Assembly: GCA_946480475.1 (NCBI GenBank)
Contig: CAMLJM010000003.1
Span: 1-64,000, forward strand
Length of the DNA: 64,000 nt
Direction: 5' to 3'
Source of the DNA: an uncultured Alphaproteobacteria bacterium
Lineage (GTDB): Bacteria; Pseudomonadota; Alphaproteobacteria; Micavibrionales; Micavibrionaceae
The position numbers and the translations under genes were made by a program. The stretch's first letter is position 1. Each line of letters opens with the position of its first letter. A model generated the notes under the pieces. That model had not been told where the DNA came from. It worked only from the letters and a program-made list of their open reading frames with translations, and made no database searches. Of this stretch, positions 54,429 through 62,822 are shown piece by piece.

Positions 54429-55507
54429 TTAAGGGCTTCCTGCTTGCGCGGTGTCGCCATATCGGTGGCAGCCTTCATCATGTCGTCGATTGTTACAGTT
54501 CTGGCGATTTCTACCGGAGCACCAGGGCGTACTTTTAATAAGCCCTCGGTAACAATCGTATCGCCCTCTTGCAGGCCTGCCAGGACTTCAATGTAACCTG
54601 CTTCGCGTGTGCCTATCTTAACCGGTACCAATGTTGCTTTTTTATCGGCGCCAATCACGTAGACATTCTGTTTATCCCCCTGTTGCACAATCGCGGCTTC
54701 CGGGATGCTTAAAGCCGAACGCTCATTTTTTACGACATCTACATTCATCAGAAGGCCTGGTTTTAATGTGCCTTCGGGATTGGCGATCTCCGCTTTCAGG
54801 GATATGGCGCGGGTATCTGCATTAATACGAGGGTCAACTACCGATATCTTGCCTGTGAAAACCTTATCGGGCCAGGCGCTGGTTCGCGCCTCAATCTCAA
54901 GGCCTGGTTCCAGTATAGAGAGATAGCTTTCTGGTAATGTGAACTCCAGTTTGATCGGATCGATATCGTAAACTGATGTGACTTCCATGCCGGGTGTCAC
55001 CAGATCGCCCAGGCTTACATTGCGGAAGCCGGCGATGCCGTCAAAGGGGGCAATGATCTGCCTGTCACGTACACGAGCTTCAGCAATCGCCAATGCGGCA
55101 CCGCTTGTATCTCGTTCCGCCTTACTGGTGGCGCTCGATTTTGCCAGCTTGTCAAAACGATCAAATATCTTTTGTGCGTCTTCCATTTCGGCGCGTTCTT
55201 CAGCGTCGTTCAATTGCACCAGAACTGTGTCCCGCGTGACCAGTGCGCCTTCCTCGAAATTTATGGCTGTTACGGTATCGGATGCTGTGGCTGTCAGGGT
55301 GGCCGCTTCGTTTGCCATAGCTGTGCCAACCGCCTGCATACGATCCACGAATGTGCGGGGCGTTACGACGTAGGCCACAACAGCAGGGGTGCCGCCGCGC
55401 TTGTTTTCTTCCGATTTTTGGGTGCTTTGCCAGATTTTATATCCGGTTGCTCCGGCAATGGTCAGGACCATAATAAGAAGCGCGAACAGGGCTAGGCGGC
55501 GTTTCAT
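54425..55507 (-). CDS. RND efflux periplasmic adaptor (MFP/HlyD family)
   Basis: 360-aa membrane-fusion protein. An N-terminal membrane anchor (LALFALLIMVLTIAGATGY) is followed by a barrel-sandwich hybrid (VTAINFEEGALVTRDTVLVQLND), a short coiled coil, the second lipoyl half (IIAPFDGIAGFRNVSLGDLVTPG), and a beta-barrel. It joins the RND pump to the outer-membrane channel. ATG 55507 has GGGAG upstream; the longer frame is not needed. Confidence 0.9.
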   Translation of the reverse strand: MKRRLALFALLIMVLTIAGATGYKIWQSTQKSEENKRGGTPAVVAYVVTPRTFVDRMQAVGTAMANEAATLTATASDTVTAINFEEGALVTRDTVLVQLNDAEERAEMEDAQKIFDRFDKLAKSSATSKAERDTSGAALAIAEARVRDRQIIAPFDGIAGFRNVSLGDLVTPGMEVTSVYDIDPIKLEFTLPESYLSILEPGLEIEARTSAWPDKVFTGKISVVDPRINADTRAISLKAEIANPEGTLKPGLLMNVDVVKNERSALSIPEAAIVQQGDKQNVYVIGADKKATLVPVKIGTREAGYIEVLAGLQEGDTIVTEGLLKVRPGAPVEIARTVTIDDMMKAATDMATPRKQEALK

Positions 55508-55854
55508 GAAATCTCCCAAAAAGCAAACCATCACAAGGACATAGTATGGCACTCCCTGATAGCAAACCGAATGGTGTAATTTACTGTTTCTCCTGAAAAT
55601 TTTTGACGTTTTCTTACCATTTAATATTTAATCCATTGTTTATATTCATGAATCTTAAAATCTATAAACTTCTTTTTTCAATGAAAGCAAAGGCTTCAAA
55701 GCAATCTTTGTAAATTTACATAAATTTTTAATCACATTATGTCATTATTGGGGGTGGGGATTAGAGATTTCTTAGAAATCAAAAAGGACGGGGGGCTGCG
55801 TCTGCGTAGCGTTTTGACGGCAGCTTCATACTTGCGTGGGGGAAACTAATACTT
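55508..55854. promoter_or_regulatory. 347-bp AT-rich divergent intergenic region
   Basis: This is the only gene-free stretch above 300 bp. It is strongly AT-rich and must hold promoters for the efflux operon (minus) and the RTX gene (plus). It contains the palindrome GTAAATTTAC in the middle part, a 15-bp dyad GATTTC-TTA-GAAATC (55766-55780), and near the RTX start an imperfect hairpin GCTGCG/CGTAGC. I could not fix a convincing -35/-10 pair. No ORF looks coding. Confidence 0.5.
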
Positions 55855-57939
55855 ATGGCCGACGTCAACGGTACCAATGGGTCTGACTTTCTGAACTTCT
55901 CAGGGAATGTGACGACCATCAACAATACGTTTACCAACCCGTATACAGGGCAAACGGTAACCGTCAACGACACTTTCAACCTGACAAATCTTACATATGA
56001 CGGCAAGAACGGCTCTGATTTTCTGATCATGACCAATGTCGGCGATGCCATATTCGCCACCAATACTCTGGGGCAGGCCTCTCTCACCAGTATCGAAACC
56101 ATTTTTGCCGGCGATGGCGGTGACTTAATTCTGACGGCTGACGCTAATGTTGTGTATGGCAACATGACCATCGATGGCGGTGCAGCGCACGATATCATCT
56201 GGTCCAATGCCGGTGATGATACTGTAAATGGTCGCGATGGCAACGATATTGTTGACGGCGGCAATGGCAATGACAATGTTCTGGGCGGCAACGGCATTGA
56301 CTGGGTGTCTGGCGGATATGGCGCAGATATCGTCAATGGCGGAGCGGGCGATGATTTGCTTCAGTATGTAGCAGACTCAACATGGCTCCCGGGTTTTATG
56401 ACGGTGAATGCCTTTACGGGCGATACGGTTGATCTCGCAGGTTATAACCGCAGTTACGATAACTTCCAAGGCGAAGATGGCAATGATAAGTTGGTGGCTA
56501 CAGAGGGTAATGACGCCATCATTGCACATGATCCTGTCAGTCCGGCACATCCATTAGCGACAGGTGCCCGCACTGAAGGTATTGAAGAATTTTCACTCGG
56601 TGGTGGCGATGATATTCTCAACCTGACCAGTCTCAGCTACTCCTTCGGGGCCGTCACTTCTTACGGCGGTGAGGGTAATGATATTATCTGGAGTTCTTCA
56701 GGCAACGACTGGTTGTCCGGCGATGCCGGAAATGACTGGCTTTATGGCGGCGATGGTGACGATACGCTTTATGGTGGCCCCAACGGCAGCGTTGCGGGCA
56801 CTTTGCAGTATTATCAGTTGCAGCACACATTCTATAGCGCCCTGCTGTTCCCGACATTGAACGAGGGTCAGGCCGTTTCCGGCTCAGAGCCTACATTAGG
56901 TGTTCATCCCGATGACATGAGCATCAGTTTTGAAACGACAGTCACTATGACTTTTGTGGGTACCGATGCTGGTTACCGCAATTCTCTCGGTTTCTATCGC
57001 GTCAATGCCGCCGGAGACATTATTGATGTGCATATGGCTTTTGCAAATGCCAGAACAACAGCCCCCGGTTCAACATACACGTTGGAACTTGATGGACAGA
57101 CTGGCAGTGACTTTGGCCTTTTCATTATTGCCAATGGTTACAGTGTAAATAGCAATTACAGCGGTATAAATTTTAATACAGGCACTCTGGCCTTCTATTA
57201 TCATTATGGCCAAGGTGATGAACGTGTGGCGAATATCGGCGATAATGCCGCCACCGTGACACTGGTATGGACAGATGGCGTAACAGAGCGCATTCTGTCG
57301 GGGCCTATATATCATACAACGCCGCGCACAGGTGATAATCACATTAACCCTGATAATGCGCAACATGTGGTGTCTGGCGTTCTTGATCAGGATGACCCGT
57401 CCACATTACGTGTCGGGTTCGAAGATCTGGCCAATTTAGGTGATGCTGATTATAACGATGTGACAATGGATATCAGCATTGAGGACCGCACGATTGCTGT
57501 TCCGACTATTGATGACAATGACTACCTGGTAGGTGGCGCTGGCAATGACACGGTCTATGGCGGTGTCGGTAACGATATACTGGCTGGCGGCAGTGGCGCC
57601 GACCATTTATATGGGGAAGAAGGTGAAGACACCTTTGTTATCGATGTTCTGGATGGCATGACGGATACCATTCACGACTTCTCCATGGGTATGGAAGACG
57701 ATATCATCAATATTTACGACGTCCTGCAGGGTTACGATCCGCTAACGTCTGCTCTCGAAGATTTCGTTCGCCTGACATCCAGTGGTGGTAATACGCTGCT
57801 GGAGATCAATGCGACCGGTGATGCTGTGAATGGCTCTTTCGTGTCCGCGGCCCTGATATTGGGCGGCGTCGGCGGGGCCAGCGTGGCGGATCTGGTGGCC
57901 GGGGGTCACCTCGTGGCGGATCAGAGTGCGCTTGCATAA
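55855..57939 (+). CDS. RTX-type calcium-binding protein with DUF4114-like domain
   Basis: 694-aa acidic protein without any Cys, as usual for RTX proteins. Calcium-binding GGxGxDxUx nonapeptides occur at about 110-170, 272-308 and 559-592; a central beta-rich part (about 320-550) has a DUF4114-type end with VGFEDLANLGDADYNDV. The C-terminus (about 590-694) resembles a type I secretion target region (FVIDVLDG, TDTIHDFSMGMEDDIINI). No N-terminal signal peptide. It is likely secreted or surface-bound and may aid adhesion; T1SS genes are not adjacent. Confidence 0.85.
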   Translation: MADVNGTNGSDFLNFSGNVTTINNTFTNPYTGQTVTVNDTFNLTNLTYDGKNGSDFLIMTNVGDAIFATNTLGQASLTSIETIFAGDGGDLILTADANVVYGNMTIDGGAAHDIIWSNAGDDTVNGRDGNDIVDGGNGNDNVLGGNGIDWVSGGYGADIVNGGAGDDLLQYVADSTWLPGFMTVNAFTGDTVDLAGYNRSYDNFQGEDGNDKLVATEGNDAIIAHDPVSPAHPLATGARTEGIEEFSLGGGDDILNLTSLSYSFGAVTSYGGEGNDIIWSSSGNDWLSGDAGNDWLYGGDGDDTLYGGPNGSVAGTLQYYQLQHTFYSALLFPTLNEGQAVSGSEPTLGVHPDDMSISFETTVTMTFVGTDAGYRNSLGFYRVNAAGDIIDVHMAFANARTTAPGSTYTLELDGQTGSDFGLFIIANGYSVNSNYSGINFNTGTLAFYYHYGQGDERVANIGDNAATVTLVWTDGVTERILSGPIYHTTPRTGDNHINPDNAQHVVSGVLDQDDPSTLRVGFEDLANLGDADYNDVTMDISIEDRTIAVPTIDDNDYLVGGAGNDTVYGGVGNDILAGGSGADHLYGEEGEDTFVIDVLDGMTDTIHDFSMGMEDDIINIYDVLQGYDPLTSALEDFVRLTSSGGNTLLEINATGDAVNGSFVSAALILGGVGGASVADLVAGGHLVADQSALA

Positions 57940-58039
57940 CGGCGGCGCGATTTATATAGGCCCGGAATACAGGAGGGGATGCATGTAGTGTGGGCCAATT
58001 AAATACTGTTCTTCCGACTGGTGAACAGTGAGTATGAAT

Positions 58040-58085
58040 CGCGGGGCCAAATTCCACCCACCCGGCCCCGCGGTTTACTTTTCTT
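58040..58085 (+). terminator. Rho-independent terminator of the RTX gene
   Basis: A 9-bp GC-rich stem, CGCGGGGCC (58040-58048) and GGCCCCGCG (58064-58072), is followed by GTTTACTTTTCTT. It is about 100 bp after the RTX stop. Another weaker hairpin (ACTGTTC/GAACAGT, 58005-58029) is just before it. Confidence 0.75.
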
Positions 58086-58107
58086 CCTATAATGATAAAT
58101 TCCCATC

Positions 58108-59121
58108 ATGTCTGATGCCGATCCTTTCTCAGCCCTTTTTCAGGTTCTTTCCGCGCGCGGTGATGCGGCGGGCCGTACTCTATTCCTCAATGCCGTGCCA
58201 GGTGCGCGTCTTGAGGGCTTAGGCCATAATAGTTTGCTTATACAGTCACAATATGCTGATGCACATGCTCTCATGGCGCAAGGATGGCGGGTTGATCCCG
58301 ATATTCCCGCGCAGGATGAATTTGATCAGGCCATCATGCTTGTGACGAAACATCATGATGAAACCCGCGCGCAGACGGCGTCGGCATTATTGCATCTCAA
58401 GGATGGGGGGTTTCTTACCGTTGCGGGCGCCAACGATGCAGGCGGTAAGCGTATAGAAAAAGATTTCATGGCGCTGGGATTGGTCCCGGTCAGTGAGTCC
58501 AAGCATAAAAGTCGCGTTGTTCAGGCGCAGAAGACGTCTGATGCCAATCTGGAACAGGCGCAGTTGTGGGTGCAACAGGGACAGTGGCAACCTGTATTGG
58601 GCGGCCGCTATATTTCTCGGCCGGGGTTGTTTAATTGGGATAAAATCGATCGGGGTTCACTCCTGCTCACGGAATCGTTGCCTGCTACGCTTGCGGGTCG
58701 TGGCGCTGATTTTGGCTGTGGGTATGGTTATTTGTCAGTGCATGTCCTTCATACCTATCCGCGAGTCCATCATGTGACTGCTTACGATGCTGATGCCCAC
58801 GCTATAGAGGCCTGCCGCAAGAATACAAAATTTGCCGGTAATCGTATTGAGTGTGTATGGCAAGATCTTACGCAACTTCCTGCACAGCGTGATTATGATT
58901 TCATCGTTATGAATCCACCTTTTCATGAAGGTGCCGCGACACAGAATCAGCTGGGCGTGAATTTTATACGCACTGCCGCTTTCTGCCTTAAGCCGGGCGG
59001 ACAGCTTTTTATGGTGGCCAATACACACTTACCTTATGAAGATACGCTAAAGACATTCTTTGCTGACGTGACTCTTCTGAATAAAGGGAAGGGCTTTAAG
59101 ATTATAAAGGCTATCCGATGA
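58108..59121 (+). CDS. rsmC: RsmC-like class I methyltransferase (rRNA small-subunit methyltransferase)
   Basis: 337-aa protein of the RsmC/RlmG group that methylates guanine N2 in rRNA. Two tandem methyltransferase-like domains, the first degenerate, are followed by the SAM motif GADFGCGYGYLSV (about 194-206) and the catalytic FIVMNPPFHEG. ATG 58108 is close behind a TATAAT sequence (58088-58093). The stop overlaps the HAD gene start by 4 bp. Confidence 0.83.
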   Translation: MSDADPFSALFQVLSARGDAAGRTLFLNAVPGARLEGLGHNSLLIQSQYADAHALMAQGWRVDPDIPAQDEFDQAIMLVTKHHDETRAQTASALLHLKDGGFLTVAGANDAGGKRIEKDFMALGLVPVSESKHKSRVVQAQKTSDANLEQAQLWVQQGQWQPVLGGRYISRPGLFNWDKIDRGSLLLTESLPATLAGRGADFGCGYGYLSVHVLHTYPRVHHVTAYDADAHAIEACRKNTKFAGNRIECVWQDLTQLPAQRDYDFIVMNPPFHEGAATQNQLGVNFIRTAAFCLKPGGQLFMVANTHLPYEDTLKTFFADVTLLNKGKGFKIIKAIR

Positions 59122-59825
59122 AACCTGAATTCAGACAGCGTCTTTCGTCACTTAAAGGCATTCTTTGGGATCTTGATAATACCCTGTATCCCGAAAATGC
59201 CGATCTCCATCAGGCCTTTGATCACGCGATTGCACAGGCGGCTATCCTGCATGGCGCTCATTTAACGATTGAAGAGGCCATGGCTGCGGCCAAGCGTTCT
59301 TTTCTGGAGCACGGCTATGGGGGTCGTGTTTTCATTGAAACGATGGGTATTGATCCCCGCAACCTGCATTTCAGCCTTCATCCACTGGTTGATGAAAAAC
59401 TTATTATTGCCCATGACGGTCTGGTGGAACAAATGCAGTCTCTCTCCCTTCATCATGTCGTGGTAACACATGGCGCGCGTGATTGGGCTTTGCGTGTGCT
59501 CGAACATATTGGTCTTATGCCGCTCTTTTCTCATGATCGCGTGCATGCTCTGGAAGATTTCGATTTTCACAAGAAAGGCGTGAGCCGCATACCTTTTGAA
59601 AAAGGTCTGGCTTCATTAGGCCTGGCGGCTGCAGAAGTCATTATCGTCGAAGACCAGGAACGTAACCTGCGCATTCCCCATTCCATGGGTATGGGCACAG
59701 TATTACTTGATTACGGTACCCGGGGACAGAAGGCGGCTGATTATATTGATCTCGTTTGTCATGATGTCAGAGAGCTGCTTCAACACATTCATGAGGCAAA
59801 GAGCGTTAGAGCGCATTGCGTCTAG
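59118..59825 (+). CDS. HAD-family pyrimidine 5'-nucleotidase-like hydrolase
   Basis: 235-aa HAD phosphatase. Motif I is GILWDLDNTLYP (DxD), motif II is VVTHGARDWAL, motif III Lys lies in HKKGVSRIPFEKGL and motif IV is VIIVEDQERNL. It matches the SDT1/PHM8 pyrimidine 5'-nucleotidase group that is widespread in alphaproteobacteria. It is coupled to the rsmC-like gene and convergent with the AAA gene, 2 bp apart. Confidence 0.84.
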   Translation: MKPEFRQRLSSLKGILWDLDNTLYPENADLHQAFDHAIAQAAILHGAHLTIEEAMAAAKRSFLEHGYGGRVFIETMGIDPRNLHFSLHPLVDEKLIIAHDGLVEQMQSLSLHHVVVTHGARDWALRVLEHIGLMPLFSHDRVHALEDFDFHKKGVSRIPFEKGLASLGLAAAEVIIVEDQERNLRIPHSMGMGTVLLDYGTRGQKAADYIDLVCHDVRELLQHIHEAKSVRAHCV

Positions 59826-59827
59826 CG

Positions 59828-60721
59828 CTATAGGGCGTCCTTATGGATGTTCACTTCGTTACTGACCATAAAATTGATCGCGTCGATGCTCAGCTCACCG
59901 CCACGGCCATGTTTCATGACATGGTATGCCATGGCGCCATCCATCACGATAATTGATTTATCAGGCTGGTTGCGGCGACGCATATGTTCTTCCGTCAGCA
60001 TCACAATACGTTCGACAGCTTCGCTGCTCACGGTGATACCATGGTGCTTCTCATAACCCTTCTTCAGGTTATGCAGGATTTGCACTGTTTCTTTGGCATC
60101 AGGTACTTTCAGATAAACTTTTTGAAAGCGGCGATCCATAGCGGGGTCAACCGCCACGAACATGCGGAATTCGTCAAGCGTGGTGGCTCCAATCACATAA
60201 AGATCACCCACGGTCAAGTAAGGTTTCAGAACCTCTGAAAGGCCGCGATACGCACTGCCAGCGCAAGTCGGCATGATCTGGTGCATCTCGTCAATGAACA
60301 TGATGTATCTTGGGTACTCTCCGCTTTCAGCGAAGCGATAGCGTTCGGCCAAGCCCTTACAAAGCGGGATAAAGCGGCCTTGGAATTCTGCAGGGCCTGA
60401 CGTACCGGCGGCCATACTGGCCAGGTCAACGTCCAGGACGCGTGTGTTCTTTAAAATGTCCGGCACATTACCGGCAATGATTTGCTGCGATATACCGGCA
60501 ACTACGGCTGTCTTACCCACACCGGCAGGGGCCAGCAGGCCCACATTCTTACGACCCTTTTGCATCAGGATCAGAATCATCTGTTCGATTTCCTTGTCAC
60601 GGCCTGTGATCGGATCAAAACGGCCTTCGCGGGCGATCTGTGTAACGTCACGGCAATATTTGAAGATCAACCCTTCAAGATCTTCATCGGAAACCAGGAA
60701 ACGTCTTTCTTGTTCTGACAT
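59828..60721 (-). CDS. stand-alone ClpA/ClpB D1-like AAA protein
   Basis: 297-aa protein equal to the first AAA module of ClpA/ClpB with nothing else: no N-domain, no middle domain, no second AAA module. Residues 36-45 (DPITGRDKEI) are typical D1 entry; Walker A is APAGVGKT (64-71), with Ala replacing the first Gly; Walker B is MFIDE (141-145); sensor-1 is GATTLDEFR; the arginine finger pair is RRF (197-199). The substrate-gripping pore loop, KYRG in ClpB, here reads SGPA (108-111), so classical protein threading is doubtful. Length and alignment show it is not a simple truncation. Confidence 0.82.
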   Translation of the reverse strand: MSEQERRFLVSDEDLEGLIFKYCRDVTQIAREGRFDPITGRDKEIEQMILILMQKGRKNVGLLAPAGVGKTAVVAGISQQIIAGNVPDILKNTRVLDVDLASMAAGTSGPAEFQGRFIPLCKGLAERYRFAESGEYPRYIMFIDEMHQIMPTCAGSAYRGLSEVLKPYLTVGDLYVIGATTLDEFRMFVAVDPAMDRRFQKVYLKVPDAKETVQILHNLKKGYEKHHGITVSSEAVERIVMLTEEHMRRRNQPDKSIIVMDGAMAYHVMKHGRGGELSIDAINFMVSNEVNIHKDAL

Positions 60722-60827
60722 GGCGGAAATCGTTTTTTCTGAATATGAAAAAGGTAAGAGATTGCACTCCCTCTATCTTAAAACACACCCATGTAAAGAA
60801 GAAGTTAATTCCCTGTATGCTTATTTG

Positions 60828-61754
60828 CTACGCGCCCTTCACCATGGTTTTGGCGAGGGTATGCAGGTGACGTGTCGCAGGATTCTTGGATATCTGTGGG
60901 GTAATCAGATTATATGTCATACAAGGTGCCTTCCCCCCTGAAACCACAAGGGGCCTAAATGTAACACCTGTCATAGGTATCAACCCCAGAAAGGCGGGGA
61001 GCAATGAAACGCCTTGACCCGCCGCCACCATGTTCATGACCAGCGGCATTTGCAAGGCCTCGTACATGACATTGGGTGTTTCCCCAATCGATGCGAAAGC
61101 TTGATAGATGCCTTCATACCTTTGCGTTCCTGCGTAACGCGGTTGGGAAATGAAAGGCAGCCCTACCAAGTCACGAATATGCACTTTCTCTTTCTTACTT
61201 AAAGGATGGTATGTCGGCAGTACGACTTGTAAGGGGTCTTTTGCCAGATTCAAGCGGCTGATATCCGATTCAGTGTGTCCATCGTCCAGCCATATCAATG
61301 CTGCATCCAGGTGAGCGCTCTGTAAATCTGTAAGCTGGAGGATGTTGGCTTGCTCATGTAGAACGAGCTCGATTTTGACGTGCGGAAACTCATTGTGAAA
61401 TCTATGCAGAAGCTTGGTTGTGAATGGATGAAACGGTGAGGAGAAATTCTGCCCTATACGCAGATATCCGATAAGCCCTGATTCGACCTGTTTGGTTTGC
61501 TGGGCAATACGCTCAACATCGCGCAGAACGCGCCGTGCCTCGGGCAGCAGGAATTCACCCGCAGGTGTCAGCTCTACATGGCGCTGGGTGCGCTTGAACA
61601 GCATAATTCCCAAGTGATCTTCAAGCGCCATAATCTGTTGGCTGAGCGGCGGCTGTGACATATTCAATCTGCGTGCCGCGCGACCGAAATGAAGCTCTTC
61701 TGCAACACATACAAAATATCTGAGTTGTCTCAGGTCTACTGCATTGATATTCAT
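60828..61754 (-). CDS. LysR-family transcriptional regulator
   Basis: 308-aa LTTR. The N-terminal winged helix (DLRQLRYFVCVAEELHFGRAARRLNMSQPPLSQQI) is the CatR/BenM-like type, and a periplasmic-binding-like effector domain follows. It is divergent from the PhzF gene across 93 bp that contain an ATTAATT/AATTAAT dyad, so it probably controls phzF and itself. The ligand is unknown. Confidence 0.9.
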   Translation of the reverse strand: MNINAVDLRQLRYFVCVAEELHFGRAARRLNMSQPPLSQQIMALEDHLGIMLFKRTQRHVELTPAGEFLLPEARRVLRDVERIAQQTKQVESGLIGYLRIGQNFSSPFHPFTTKLLHRFHNEFPHVKIELVLHEQANILQLTDLQSAHLDAALIWLDDGHTESDISRLNLAKDPLQVVLPTYHPLSKKEKVHIRDLVGLPFISQPRYAGTQRYEGIYQAFASIGETPNVMYEALQMPLVMNMVAAGQGVSLLPAFLGLIPMTGVTFRPLVVSGGKAPCMTYNLITPQISKNPATRHLHTLAKTMVKGA

Positions 61755-61769
61755 ATCATATCAATTACC

Positions 61770-61796
61770 ATTAATTATTATATTTCACAAATTAAT
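61770..61796. promoter_or_regulatory. AT-rich dyad between lysR and phzF, candidate LysR operator
   Basis: ATTAATT (61770-61776) and AATTAAT (61790-61796) form a 7-bp inverted repeat with a 13-nt centre in the divergent intergenic region. LysR proteins usually bind such T-N11-A type dyads. Position and symmetry support the call; nothing confirms binding. Confidence 0.4.
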
Positions 61797-61847
61797 TGAA
61801 CAGGACCATCTTAGCCTTATCAACACAACACAAGATGAGGTTAGAAA

Positions 61848-62759
61848 ATGCCAGTCACAGCTTATATCGTAAATTCCTTTACTGAAAACGGGCAAGGAGG
61901 CAATCCTGCTGCCGTCATTCTTGACCAGCCGGGTCTGAATTCTGAGCAAAGGCAAAAAATTGCTAAAAATGCGGGCGTTTCTGAAACGGTGTTCTTAGAT
62001 ACCAGCAAGGATAGTCCCGTGTATAAAGCAGAATTTTATACACCAACGCACAAAATTCAGAATTGCGGCCATGCCACAATCGCAGCGTTTTCTCTTATCC
62101 ATGAGTTTACCAATCGCAGCTTTGGTGGTTTTGATATGGAGTCACCGGATAAAGGCAAGCCAGCGCAGAATATTTATACGGATAATGATCGTATTTTTCT
62201 TGAACTGCCTGTTTCACGGTACGATGAAGTGCTCGAGTCGTTACCTATTGAACAAGAAACAAAGGTTATAGAGGCTTTGGGTCTCAAGCCCGGTCATATT
62301 GATTATACTGGCGATATTCATGTCCGAAGCCTTGGCAATCCGTTTGTGCTTGTTCCGGTGAAATCGGCTGAGATTTTACGCAAGATTCGCCCTGATGCGG
62401 AAAAATTAAAAACTCTGAGTGCGGATTTCAATGTTGTCGGTTTCTATCCGTTTACGCGTGAAACCCGCATAGCAGGCCGTGATGCCAGCGCGCGCATGTT
62501 TGCTCCTGCCTATGGGATCGCCGAGGAGTCTGCTACGGGTATGGCCGCGGCCAGTCTTGCGGAATATCTCTATAAGGAACGCGGATTGAGACAATCACGC
62601 ATAATGATCGAACAAGGCCGTTATATGTCAAAATCCTCTTCCCCCAGTCTGCTGGAAGCGCGCATGAAAACATCTGGATCATCAGGGACGGGCAAGCTTC
62701 GGGCTGTCCAGATTGGCGGTAAGACACGCCATATAGGCGAGATTGCCATTGATATATAA
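61848..62759 (+). CDS. PhzF-family isomerase/epimerase
   Basis: 303-aa PhzF-like protein with the diaminopimelate-epimerase-like double fold. FTENGQGGNPAAVIL, GVSETVFLD with the catalytic Glu, and NCGHATIAAFSLIHEF are diagnostic; ESATGMAAASLAEYL closes the second domain. Members isomerise small metabolites; a phenazine pathway is not present here. Its promoter is probably under LysR control. Confidence 0.87.
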   Translation: MPVTAYIVNSFTENGQGGNPAAVILDQPGLNSEQRQKIAKNAGVSETVFLDTSKDSPVYKAEFYTPTHKIQNCGHATIAAFSLIHEFTNRSFGGFDMESPDKGKPAQNIYTDNDRIFLELPVSRYDEVLESLPIEQETKVIEALGLKPGHIDYTGDIHVRSLGNPFVLVPVKSAEILRKIRPDAEKLKTLSADFNVVGFYPFTRETRIAGRDASARMFAPAYGIAEESATGMAAASLAEYLYKERGLRQSRIMIEQGRYMSKSSSPSLLEARMKTSGSSGTGKLRAVQIGGKTRHIGEIAIDI

Positions 62760-62780
62760 AAGCGTCCAACAAGAAAAAAG

Positions 62781-62822
62781 TCCGGGGCTTCGTTTAAAGG
62801 GGCCCCGGATTGTATTGTTTTC
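62781..62822. terminator. bidirectional Rho-independent terminator
   Basis: TCCGGGGC (62781-62788) and GCCCCGGA (62802-62809) form an 8-bp stem. On the plus strand a T-rich tail follows; on the minus strand the stem is followed by CTTTTTTCTT. It therefore ends both phzF (stop at 62759) and serB (stop at 62823). Confidence 0.8.

Noticed and set aside
55779..56336. A 185-aa open frame antisense to the RTX gene start
   Set aside because: Pro/Ser-rich composition produced by antisense reading of glycine/aspartate repeats; it has no ribosome site and no family.
56160..57640. Possible tandem DNA repeat or CRISPR-like array in the RTX gene
   Set aside because: The periodicity comes from GGxGxD protein repeats with divergent codons; there are no fixed repeats and spacers.
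58088..58093. TATAAT as promoter of the rsmC-like gene
   Set aside because: It lies just downstream of the terminator and has no matching -35; a transcript from it would have a leader of only about 8 nt. Not excluded, but not supported.
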